Shown here in pieces: positions 1 through 5,813 of a DNA stretch of 7,916 nucleotides. The position numbers and the translations under genes were made by a program. Position 1 is the first letter of the stretch. Every line of letters begins with the position of its first letter. The stretch comes from VFKU01 sp964411925 (lineage in GTDB: Bacteria; Hydrogenedentota; Hydrogenedentia; Hydrogenedentales; GCA-2746185), in NCBI GenBank assembly GCA_964411925.1, contig CAYPNI010000158.1:1-7916 (forward strand), given 5' to 3'. The notes under the pieces are model-generated. The model had not been told where the DNA came from, did no database searches, and saw only the letters and a list, made by a program, of their open reading frames with translations.

Positions 1-297
<297 letters not shown>

Positions 298-322
298 CCA
301 GCCGACACATCTGTTACGACGC

Positions 323-359
323 ATCCGCGGCAGGGAACACTCCTGCCGCGGATTTTTTT
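323..359 (+). terminator. Intrinsic terminator after rplL
   Basis: A perfect 12-bp stem (323-334 pairing with 342-353) closes a 7-nt loop at 335-341 and runs directly into seven T residues on the plus strand. This is a classical Rho-independent terminator placed just after the rplL stop. On the minus strand there is no T tract after the stem, so it should work in the plus direction only and not for cysE. Confidence 0.93.
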
Positions 360-421
360 AGTTTGAGTTGGTAGTTCGAAGACCTGGCCAGCGAAAGATG
401 CCGCCGGGAACTGGACCCGTA

Positions 422-463
422 TTCCGCGCGTTCGGCGGAACCCCCGCAGGCGGGAAGCCTGCG
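422..463. repeat. Two adjacent GC-rich hairpins in the rplL/cysE convergent gap
   Basis: The first inverted repeat pairs TTCCGC (422-427) with GCGGAA (435-440). The second pairs CGCAGGC (445-451) with GCCTGCG (457-463) around a GGGAA loop. They lie just beyond the cysE stop codon on its downstream side. Neither is followed by a T tract on either strand, so a classical terminator is not supported. The wording of the second hairpin resembles short extragenic palindromes that are dispersed in some large GC-rich genomes; that family assignment is from memory and unverified. They could still give 3'-end stability to the cysE transcript. Confidence 0.5.
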
Positions 464-470
464 CCACCAG

Positions 471-1280
471 TCACAACCCCGCGGACGTAAGGCTCTGCTC
501 GATGCGCTGGTCCATTTCGAGCGCGGGCGATTCCGAATGCGGCCGGCCGACGATTTTCGCCGGGACACCGGCGACGGTCGTGTGCGGTGGCACGTCCTCG
601 AGCACGACGGCGCCCGCGGCGACCTTGGCGCCTTCGCCGACCTCGACGTTGCCGAGGATCTTCGCACCGGCCGAGATCAGCACGCCGCGCCGGACCTTGG
701 GATGCCGATCGCCGGTTTTTTTGCCGGTGCCGCCGAGCGTGACCTCGTGCAGCAACGAGACATAATCCTCGATGACGGCCGTCTCGCCGACGACGACGCC
801 CGTCGCGTGGTCGATCAGGATGCCGTGGCCGATGCGCGCCGCGGGATGAATGTCCACGGCGAACACTTCGGAGATCCGGCTTTGCAGGTACTTCGCAAGC
901 GACCGGCGCCCGTCCATCCAGTAGAAATGCGCCGCGCGGTACGCCTGCAGCGCGTGGTAGCCCTTGTAGAACAGCAGGATGTTCGCGAACCCGTCGCATG
1001 CCGGGTCGCGGTCGCATACCGCCGCGATGTCCTCGCGAATCGCCGTCGAGATCTTCGGATCGCTCGCGTACGCGAGGTCGATCAAGTCGCGTAGCGCGGC
1101 GGCGGTCAGCGTCGGGCTCTCGAGTTTGTGGGCCAGCAAGAAACTCAACGCGGCCTCGAGTTTGCCGTGATTGAGCACGGTGGTATACAGGAAACTCGCG
1201 AGCATGGGTTCTTTTTTCGCGTCCCGCTCCGCCCGCTCGCGGATTTCGGTCCAGATCATGTCGTCATCGTGGCCGCTCAT
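471..1280 (-). CDS. cysE: Serine O-acetyltransferase
   Basis: CysE transfers an acetyl group from acetyl-CoA to L-serine, giving O-acetylserine, the committed step of cysteine synthesis in the cytoplasm. The 269-residue product aligns with E. coli CysE (273 residues, recalled) without gaps over most of its length. The N-terminal helical SATase domain carries EPMLASF and KGYHALQAYR. The C-terminal left-handed beta-helix of hexapeptide repeats (about 140-245) carries DIHPAARIGHGI, DHATGVVVGETAVI and GAKILGN. Catalytic residues Asp92, Asp157, His158 and His193 are all present at the E. coli numbers. The ATG at 1280 is preferred over the one seven codons later because it keeps this numbering and has GGGAG four bases upstream. 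The last residue is Leu, whereas the usual CysK-binding tail ends in Ile. It is the last of three tandem minus-strand genes, 186 bp after the M20 gene, and may have its own promoter, though none is clear. Confidence 0.96.
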   Translation of the reverse strand: MSGHDDDMIWTEIRERAERDAKKEPMLASFLYTTVLNHGKLEAALSFLLAHKLESPTLTAAALRDLIDLAYASDPKISTAIREDIAAVCDRDPACDGFANILLFYKGYHALQAYRAAHFYWMDGRRSLAKYLQSRISEVFAVDIHPAARIGHGILIDHATGVVVGETAVIEDYVSLLHEVTLGGTGKKTGDRHPKVRRGVLISAGAKILGNVEVGEGAKVAAGAVVLEDVPPHTTVAGVPAKIVGRPHSESPALEMDQRIEQSLTSAGL

Positions 1281-1340
1281 GGCGCTCCCAGGTTCCTGAG
1301 CCTACCAGTCTACATGCAGACCGGGGGACATTGCATGAAA

Positions 1341-1459
1341 ACACGGCGGGGCGGGAGTGGCGTCCGCGCAGCGGGGACGACCCTCCCGGGACTCCTCGCG
1401 AAGACGATGGGGGAGGGTTGCGCTTCCGCCGTTCGGAGTTCCGCCTTCCGGCGGTGAAC
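1341..1459. repeat. Palindrome-rich GC element between the M20 gene and cysE
   Basis: This non-coding gap is packed with nested inverted repeats. CGTCCGC (1361-1367) pairs with GCGG plus ACG (1371-1379, two-base bulge). ACCCTCCC (1380-1387) pairs perfectly with GGGAGGGT (1411-1418) over a 23-nt loop that contains the palindrome TCGCGA. CCGCC (1441-1445) pairs with GGCGG (1450-1454) over a TTCC loop. None is followed by a T tract, so a standard terminator is not supported. The arrangement looks like a composite extragenic palindromic element. The stretch around 1424 shares a TTCCGC...GTTCGG core with the hairpin at 422, hinting at one repeat family. Confidence 0.45.
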
Positions 1460-1466
1460 GAAAGGC

Positions 1467-2933
1467 CTACATCGCGGCGTTTTCGAGCAGGCGATGATAG
1501 AACTGCAGCATAGTCCCGTACGACTCGACTGCGATCCGCTCGTTGGTGCCGTGCATGCGCTTCAGGTCGTCGCTGTGGATCTGCATCGGAAGAAAGCGGT
1601 AGACGTTGTCGCAGATCACCTCGAACTTCCGCGCGTCCGTCGCCCCGATCACGAGGTACGGCGTGACGATCGTGCCGGGCGCGACTTCCCGGATCGTTCG
1701 CTCGATCAGCCCGAACACCGGCCCGTCCGATGGCGAGACCTTTGACGGGTTCTGCGCCTGTGTCATGAACGGATCGATCGCAACGCGGTCGTCCGCGACT
1801 ACGGCCGCGATGTGGTTGACCACGTCCTCCGTCGTGTCACCGGGAAGGATGCGGAAATTGATGATCGCGTTGACCTCGGGCGGCAGGACGTTTTCCTTTG
1901 TGCCGCCCTGGATGATCGTCGGCGCGGTCGTCGTGCGCAGGAACGCGTTCATGACTGGCGACGCCGAGAACTGGCGCTCAATCAGCGGCGAGAACAACCA
2001 CAGGTTTCCCACGGCAACGCGCAATCCGAAGGGCATCTCGGGCCCGATGTGCGCGAGCATGTCCGCCGAGAGTCCCTCGATGCCGCCGGGCAGTTGATGG
2101 GTCTGCAGGCGCGCGATCGCCGTGCTCATGATGCCGATCGCGGTTTCGCGCGGCGGCTGGGACGAATGCCCGCCATCGACCTTTACGGTCAGCTTGACCG
2201 TCATGTAGCCCTTTTCCGCCACGCCGACGGTGGCCACCGGCGCGTCGATCCCCGGCATCGCGCCGGTCACGATCGCGCCGCCCTCGTCGAGCACGAATTC
2301 GGGCTTCACTCCGCGCGACTGCAACAGTTCGACAATCGCCGCGCAGCCGAGCGCGCCCCCGACTTCCTCGTCGTGTCCGAAGGCGAGATAGATCGTCCGT
2401 GCCGGCGCGCGTCCCTCCTCGATGAGTTTCTCGGCCGCCTCCAATATCGCCATCGCCGACACTTTGTCGTCCAGCGTGCCGCGCCCGTAGACGTAGCCGT
2501 CCGCGATTTCTCCGGAATAGGCGCCGTGCTCCCAGTCACTCTCCGTCCCGGGCACGACGGGCACAACGTCCAGGTGCGCCATCAGCACGATGGGCGGCAG
2601 CGACGAATCCGCGCCGGGCCAGGTGTAAAGGAGACTCCATTGTGCGACGACTTCGCGCTTCAGCGTGGCATGCACGCGCGGAAACGAGTCAACCATGAAG
2701 GCGTGCAACGCGTCGAATTCGGCCCCGTCGAATTCAGCGGGGTCCTGGTAGGAAACGGTCTTGAACGCGACCGCCCGGCTGAGTCGTTCCGCCGCCGCTT
2801 CGACATCGAAGTCCACCGGCGCGACAGCGGGCACGTCGATTTGCTTGGACGTCATCGTCGCCGCGTTGTACACGACAACGGCTGCGATGACGAGAAGCGC
2901 CGTGACCCCTGCCAGCAGAAATTTCTTTGCCAT
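1467..2933 (-). CDS. Membrane-anchored M20 metallopeptidase, PM20D1/carboxypeptidase S-like
   Basis: A dinuclear zinc peptidase of the M20 family, 488 residues. Residues 5-25 form one hydrophobic N-terminal helix (uncleaved anchor or signal peptide), so the catalytic part is probably outside the cytoplasmic membrane. Metal ligands and catalytic residues are all visible: His120 and Asp122 (MAHLDVVP), bridging Asp155 (GRGTLDDK), general base Glu189 and ligand Glu190 (GHDEE), Asp216 (LDEGG), and His461 (MHGTNE). His256 in GGHSSQPP belongs to the inserted dimerisation domain. Remembered human PM20D1, an N-fatty-acyl amino acid synthase/hydrolase, matches along the whole length, including the YRF-P...D-KR-HG-NE end. 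Likely substrates are therefore N-acyl amino acids or small peptides with a free C-terminus; this is inference. The ATG at 2933 was chosen over an upstream GTG (2987) because the latter would translate a GC-rich repeat in front of the signal anchor. Its Shine-Dalgarno (GGCGG) is weak. No promoter is evident in the 95-bp gap from the upstream ykgJ-like gene, so cotranscription is likely. Confidence 0.93.
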   Translation of the reverse strand: MAKKFLLAGVTALLVIAAVVVYNAATMTSKQIDVPAVAPVDFDVEAAAERLSRAVAFKTVSYQDPAEFDGAEFDALHAFMVDSFPRVHATLKREVVAQWSLLYTWPGADSSLPPIVLMAHLDVVPVVPGTESDWEHGAYSGEIADGYVYGRGTLDDKVSAMAILEAAEKLIEEGRAPARTIYLAFGHDEEVGGALGCAAIVELLQSRGVKPEFVLDEGGAIVTGAMPGIDAPVATVGVAEKGYMTVKLTVKVDGGHSSQPPRETAIGIMSTAIARLQTHQLPGGIEGLSADMLAHIGPEMPFGLRVAVGNLWLFSPLIERQFSASPVMNAFLRTTTAPTIIQGGTKENVLPPEVNAIINFRILPGDTTEDVVNHIAAVVADDRVAIDPFMTQAQNPSKVSPSDGPVFGLIERTIREVAPGTIVTPYLVIGATDARKFEVICDNVYRFLPMQIHSDDLKRMHGTNERIAVESYGTMLQFYHRLLENAAM

Positions 2934-2988
2934 GGACCGCCGTGGGTACGGCCCCCTGCGGCCGCGCGGGTTTAAGTGCCCAGACACG

Positions 2989-3019
2989 CCGGACGGGGAC
3001 AGGGCCCCGCCCCTACCGG
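2989..3019. repeat. Imperfect GC-rich palindrome between the ykgJ-like and M20 genes
   Basis: CCGG at 2989-2992 pairs with CCGG at 3016-3019, then after a 2-bp mismatch GGGG (2995-2998) pairs with CCCC (3010-3013). An alternative inner stem joins CGGGG (2994-2998) to CCCCG (3005-3009). It lies just downstream of the ykgJ-like stop and has no T tract. Read on the minus strand it resembles GC-rich phrases that are dispersed between genes in some large genomes; I cannot confirm copies elsewhere. It may act as a processing or stability element between two cotranscribed genes. Confidence 0.45.
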
Positions 3020-3028
3020 AACATTACT

Positions 3029-3649
3029 TCACACGGCCTTGTTCTTCCGCTCCGCCGCATCCTCGGCCGCCTGTTCCGCGAGGTTTTCCTGGAGGCGATT
3101 AATGCCGCCGGTGAACATCACGACGAAGTCTTCGACTTCTTTGCCGGGATACTCCATCGCGTTGAAGACCTCGACCAACTCGGAGTAGTCCTCCTGATTG
3201 ATCTCGTCCTGACAATATAGGTCCCACAGCGGCCGCGTGGGCACCACGCCGTCGTCGTGTTTCGGGCAGCCCACGTCATCGTGCAGCGTGAATCCCTGGT
3301 AGTTGCCCTGCTCGTCCTCGATCACCTTGAACGGGTAGAGCCGGCAGAGCAGCGGCCGCGCCTCGTAGATGCCGCACAACCGCGTCTGTTTATCGAGAAA
3401 TGTACAGCCGAGCGTCTCGTCGCGCTGCAACGCCATCATGTATTTCTCGCCATCCACCACGAGCCACGTCGGGTCGTCGGCGTCCACCTCTTCAATCTCT
3501 TCGGGCGAGAGGAACTCGATGAAATCGAACGGCTCCTTGCCCGTCATGCGCATGATCCGCCGCACGTCCCAGGGGCTGGGCAAACAGACCACGTCCGTGC
3601 AGCAGTGGTTGCAGTGATGGCACTTGAACCGTACCGAATCCGACGACAT
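3029..3649 (-). CDS. YkgJ-family cysteine-cluster protein
   Basis: A cytoplasmic 206-residue protein of the YkgJ (CxxCxxCC) family, thought to bind zinc or an iron-sulfur cluster; its biochemical role is not established. The N-terminal cluster is Cys10, Cys13, Cys16 and Cys17, with Cys22 close by. The second half of the family signature is also present: Cys82, Cys92 and Cys102 in the arrangement C-TFLD...LCGIYEARPLLCRLYPF, plus Cys128 and Cys146. The C-terminal tail (about 185-203) is charged, alanine-rich and probably helical. No signal peptide is present. The ATG at 3649 has a strong Shine-Dalgarno, GGAGGA at 3665-3660, ten bases upstream, and a good promoter lies just beyond. It heads the minus-strand gene group. 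Family members sometimes sit beside metal or flagellar genes, but nothing here points to a specific partner. Confidence 0.93.
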   Translation of the reverse strand: MSSDSVRFKCHHCNHCCTDVVCLPSPWDVRRIMRMTGKEPFDFIEFLSPEEIEEVDADDPTWLVVDGEKYMMALQRDETLGCTFLDKQTRLCGIYEARPLLCRLYPFKVIEDEQGNYQGFTLHDDVGCPKHDDGVVPTRPLWDLYCQDEINQEDYSELVEVFNAMEYPGKEVEDFVVMFTGGINRLQENLAEQAAEDAAERKNKAV

Positions 3650-3678
3650 TGTTGCGCGTTCCTCCCCGAAAGGAGCGC

Positions 3679-3707
3679 ATTATCCCGCCCGGCGAGAACG
3701 ATTGCAA
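3679..3707 (-). promoter_or_regulatory. Sigma70-type promoter for the ykgJ-like gene
   Basis: Reading the minus strand, TTGCAA (3707-3702) is followed after exactly 17 bp by GATAAT (3684-3679). The -10 box matches the consensus at five of six positions and the -35 box at four of six. The predicted start near 3672 leaves a short leader of about 23 nt that contains the GGAGGA ribosome binding site at 3665-3660. Confidence 0.65.
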
Positions 3708-3731
3708 GGATCGCGGCCCCGATCGTAGACT
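3702..3731 (+). promoter_or_regulatory. Possible divergent promoter for the SGNH hydrolase gene
   Basis: On the plus strand TTGCAA (3702-3707) is followed after 18 bp by TAGACT (3726-3731), each matching the sigma70 consensus at four of six positions. Because TTGCAA is its own reverse complement, it is the same hexamer that serves the ykgJ-like promoter on the other strand. If both are real, polymerase could load in only one direction at a time. The leader to the ATG at 3809 would be about 70 nt. Confidence 0.35.
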
Positions 3732-3808
3732 ACCCGCGTGATCCCATCGCGTGCTGCGTTGACCTGAATCCGACGACCGGCATCGCTCCCCGCGCTCGTG
3801 GAGAAACG

Positions 3809-5155
3809 ATGACCCACCCCTGGAAGCGGCGCCTTCAGAACGCGCTGCTTGCGCTCGCATCGACGGCGGCCGTGTTCATCCTCGCGATCGTCGTCGATCG
3901 CGTGATTGGCCGCATCAGCCCACCCTCCGAACTGGATCGCGGCCTGCTCTTTTCTCCGTATTCCGCTGTTCGCTACGAGACCATCGAGTTCGATTGCCGC
4001 GTTCAGATCAACAATCTCGGATTTCGTGGCGCGGACACGACGCTCGAGAAGTCACACAAGACGCGGATCGTGGCGATCGGCGACTCGTTCACGTTCGGCT
4101 GGGGCGTGGATCTCGAGGAAACCTGGGTCAAGCGACTCGAAACGGAGCTAATCGCCGAAGGGCACGATGTCGAAATTCTGAATCTGGGTGTGCCCGGCTT
4201 TGGTCCGGGCGAGTATGCCGATACCGCCGAAAAACTGATTCCGATTCTCAAGCCCGATTTGGTGCTTGTGGGTCTCCTTCAGGGCAATGACCTGGAACAG
4301 CTCGACTATTGGGCTCCGGGACAGTCCCCGAAGAGCGTCGTTTCCGAGGTGATCCACTTGGACGACGGGCCTCCTGCGGCGGGATTCATCACGCAGCGGC
4401 TGTTGCCGAATCTTACCCGCGTCGTGACGCGCGTGCTGCGATCCGCGACCCATCGCGCCGGCCCGGAGATCGAAATCCGGGAGGTCTGGCAGCGGCAAGC
4501 CAGCCGGTATCTTGCGGCGATGAGCGAGCCTCAACGCGAGCAGTTCGACCGGATGTCCACCTTCGTGCGACGGGCGCTGTTGGAAGGACGGCTGAATCCC
4601 GCGCATTTCACATGGCTGTTCCCGCTTTCGCTGGGCGAGCCCGCGAACAACGATACGGAACAACTCGTTGATCAACCCGCCGCTTCAAACGCTGCACCGG
4701 ACGCGGAACTCACACCGTCTGCTTCGGAGCAGATCGCGCTCGCCCCCGATCTGGATTTGGATTCCAAACTGATGCGTCACCGAATCAACGTTTGCGCGAC
4801 GCAGTTGAAACGGCTGAAGGCCGTGGCCGACCGCTACGGCGCGCCGGTCGTCGTCGTGTCCATTCCCGAGCCCGGTTACGTTCGCCCGTCCGGTTGGAAT
4901 TTGCTGGTCGCGCCGCTGTTGTCCGAGGAGACGCGAACGTCGCTCGATCGGAAATTTACCACCGACGTGCCGGATGAGGCGGCGAAAGCGGCATGCTCGC
5001 GCGCGGCGATGCCATTTCTGAGCGTCACAGACGCGTTTCGGGCGCGTGCCCACGGCCAGCGTTGTTTTTACGAGTTCGACGGCCACTACGATTCCAACGG
5101 CCACGCCCTCTTCACCGAACTCATTGCGCCCAAACTCGAGCCCTACCTGCCCTGA
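3809..5155 (+). CDS. Membrane-anchored SGNH/GDSL-type hydrolase
   Basis: A 448-residue protein with one N-terminal hydrophobic helix (about 11-31) and a large presumably extracytoplasmic SGNH esterase/acyltransferase-like domain. The order of blocks is clear: INNLGFRG (67-74), GDSFTFGWGV with nucleophile Ser93, NLGVPGFGPGEY (block II glycine near 127-130), GLLQGND with the block III Gly159 and Asn160, and a final block V, DGHYDSNGH, with Asp424 plus His426 or His432 completing the triad. Such proteins hydrolyse or transfer acyl groups on polysaccharides, lipids or similar; the substrate is not readable here. Between blocks III and V lie about 260 residues, including a polar, Ala/Pro-rich stretch at 278-315 that is probably disordered. 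The start is the ATG at 3809, preceded by GGAGA at 3800-3804. The frame stays open upstream to 3257, but that part is antisense to the ykgJ-like gene and would hide the membrane anchor, so it was not included. Confidence 0.9.
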   Translation: MTHPWKRRLQNALLALASTAAVFILAIVVDRVIGRISPPSELDRGLLFSPYSAVRYETIEFDCRVQINNLGFRGADTTLEKSHKTRIVAIGDSFTFGWGVDLEETWVKRLETELIAEGHDVEILNLGVPGFGPGEYADTAEKLIPILKPDLVLVGLLQGNDLEQLDYWAPGQSPKSVVSEVIHLDDGPPAAGFITQRLLPNLTRVVTRVLRSATHRAGPEIEIREVWQRQASRYLAAMSEPQREQFDRMSTFVRRALLEGRLNPAHFTWLFPLSLGEPANNDTEQLVDQPAASNAAPDAELTPSASEQIALAPDLDLDSKLMRHRINVCATQLKRLKAVADRYGAPVVVVSIPEPGYVRPSGWNLLVAPLLSEETRTSLDRKFTTDVPDEAAKAACSRAAMPFLSVTDAFRARAHGQRCFYEFDGHYDSNGHALFTELIAPKLEPYLP

Positions 5156-5174
5156 ACCGGCATTTCGCGGCTGC

Positions 5175-5197
5175 GGTTCGCGGGAGGTTCGCGAACC
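5175..5197. repeat. Inverted repeat after the SGNH gene
   Basis: GGTTCGCG (5175-5182) pairs perfectly with CGCGAACC (5190-5197) over a 7-nt loop. The hexamer TTCGCG occurs three times here, at 5164, 5177 and 5188. There is no T tract after the stem, so it may be a weak terminator for the SGNH transcript or part of the control region of the downstream sigma factor gene. Confidence 0.5.
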
Positions 5198-5199
5198 CC

Positions 5200-5230
5200 T
5201 TGGACAAACCGGTGTCCAATTCGTTGTATA
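5200..5230 (+). promoter_or_regulatory. Dyad overlapping a possible promoter of the sigma factor gene
   Basis: TTGGACA (5200-5206) and TGTCCAA (5213-5219) form a perfect 7-bp inverted repeat with a 6-bp spacer, the size expected of an operator for a dimeric regulator. A candidate -35 box TGGACA (5201-5206, five of six) falls inside the left arm, with a poor -10 candidate TGTATA (5225-5230) 18 bp further on. A start near 5237 would leave a leader of about 19 nt before the ATG at 5256. The dyad is seen directly; promoter and operator function are inference. Confidence 0.35.
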
Positions 5231-5255
5231 GGCAGGAAGGCCGGCGGACGAGGCA

Positions 5256-5813
5256 ATGACGGACGACAGTTCCCAGCAGGCCCGGTGGGTGCGTGACGCG
5301 CTGGATCGCTACGAGCGGCCGCTCGTGCGCTACGCGGCACGGTTCACCGGCGACCTCGAGGCTGCGCGAGACGTCGTGCAGGACACGTTTTACAAGCTCT
5401 GCCGGGAACATCCGTCCAAACTGAACGGCCGCCTCGCCCCCTGGCTCTATACCGTCTGCCGCAACCGCGCGCTGGACGTGCGCAAGAAGGAGGGGCGAAT
5501 GCAGACCCTGGAACAACACGCCGCCGAGGCCCGGCCCGATGCCGCGCCCGGGCCGGTGGCCCGCGCCGCGCTCCGCGAGGAGCACGCGCTGGTGCTCGAG
5601 GCCGTCGCGAAATTGCCGGCGAATCAGCAGGAAGCGTTCCGGCTCAAGTTCGAGCACGGACTGACCTATCGCGAGATTGGCAGCGTCATGAACATGCCGC
5701 TGTCGACTGTCAACTACACCATTGCGCAGGCGCTCGCCGCGGTTCGCGAACGCCTGCGCGGCACGCTCTACATCGAACACGCCAACGTGAGGGCTACACG
5801 CCATGAAGATTGA
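5256..5813 (+). CDS. ECF-type RNA polymerase sigma factor
   Basis: A 185-residue sigma70-family factor of the extracytoplasmic function type: regions 2 and 4 only, no region 1.1 or 3. Region 2 spans about 14-80, with the core-binding helix GDLEAARDVVQDTFYKLCR (32-50) and the -10 recognising segment APWLYTVCRNRALDVRKK (61-78). A Pro/Ala-rich linker (about 88-105) leads to region 4 at about 112-168, with LPANQQEAFRLKFEHGLTY (120-138) and the helix-turn-helix REIGSVMNMPLSTVNYTI (139-156). It should direct RNA polymerase to a small regulon in response to an envelope or other signal. The ATG at 5256 gives the usual ECF length; GAGG ends only two bases before it, a short spacing, with a further AGGAAGG at 5234-5240. 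The last 11 bases overlap the start of the vWA protein gene, which makes that protein the prime candidate for its regulator. Confidence 0.95.
   Translation: MTDDSSQQARWVRDALDRYERPLVRYAARFTGDLEAARDVVQDTFYKLCREHPSKLNGRLAPWLYTVCRNRALDVRKKEGRMQTLEQHAAEARPDAAPGPVARAALREEHALVLEAVAKLPANQQEAFRLKFEHGLTYREIGSVMNMPLSTVNYTIAQALAAVRERLRGTLYIEHANVRATRHED
5789..5793 (+). promoter_or_regulatory. Ribosome binding site of the vWA gene inside the sigma gene
   Basis: GAGGG at 5789-5793 lies nine bases before the ATG at 5803, inside the last codons of the sigma factor gene. It supports that start and fits translational coupling of the two products. Confidence 0.6.

Noticed and set aside
323..359. Terminator acting in both directions for rplL and cysE
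   Set aside because: The minus strand has no T tract after the stem, so only plus-strand termination is supported.
358..1094. Open frames on both strands overlapping cysE
   Set aside because: CysE aligns gap-free with known family members over this span; the others are low-complexity Arg/Pro-rich shadows.
1307..1337. Possible cysE promoter: TAGACT on the minus strand at 1312-1307 and an ATGCA-type inverted repeat (1313-1318 with 1332-1337)
   Set aside because: No acceptable -35 box lies at 16-19 bp, and the 6-bp dyad is short enough to be chance.
1812..2975. Long plus-strand open frame opposite the M20 gene
   Set aside because: It is antisense to a gene with complete catalytic motifs, and its product is Arg/His-rich with no recognisable domain, as expected of an opposite-strand shadow in GC-rich DNA.
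2934..2987. GTG start giving 18 more residues to the M20 protein
   Set aside because: The added residues are Arg/Pro/Gly-rich and come from the edge of a GC-rich intergenic repeat, ahead of a normal signal-anchor start.
3257..3808. N-terminal extension of the SGNH hydrolase frame
   Set aside because: It is antisense to the ykgJ-like gene, has no domain, and would place the signal anchor in mid-protein; the ATG at 3809 has a ribosome site.
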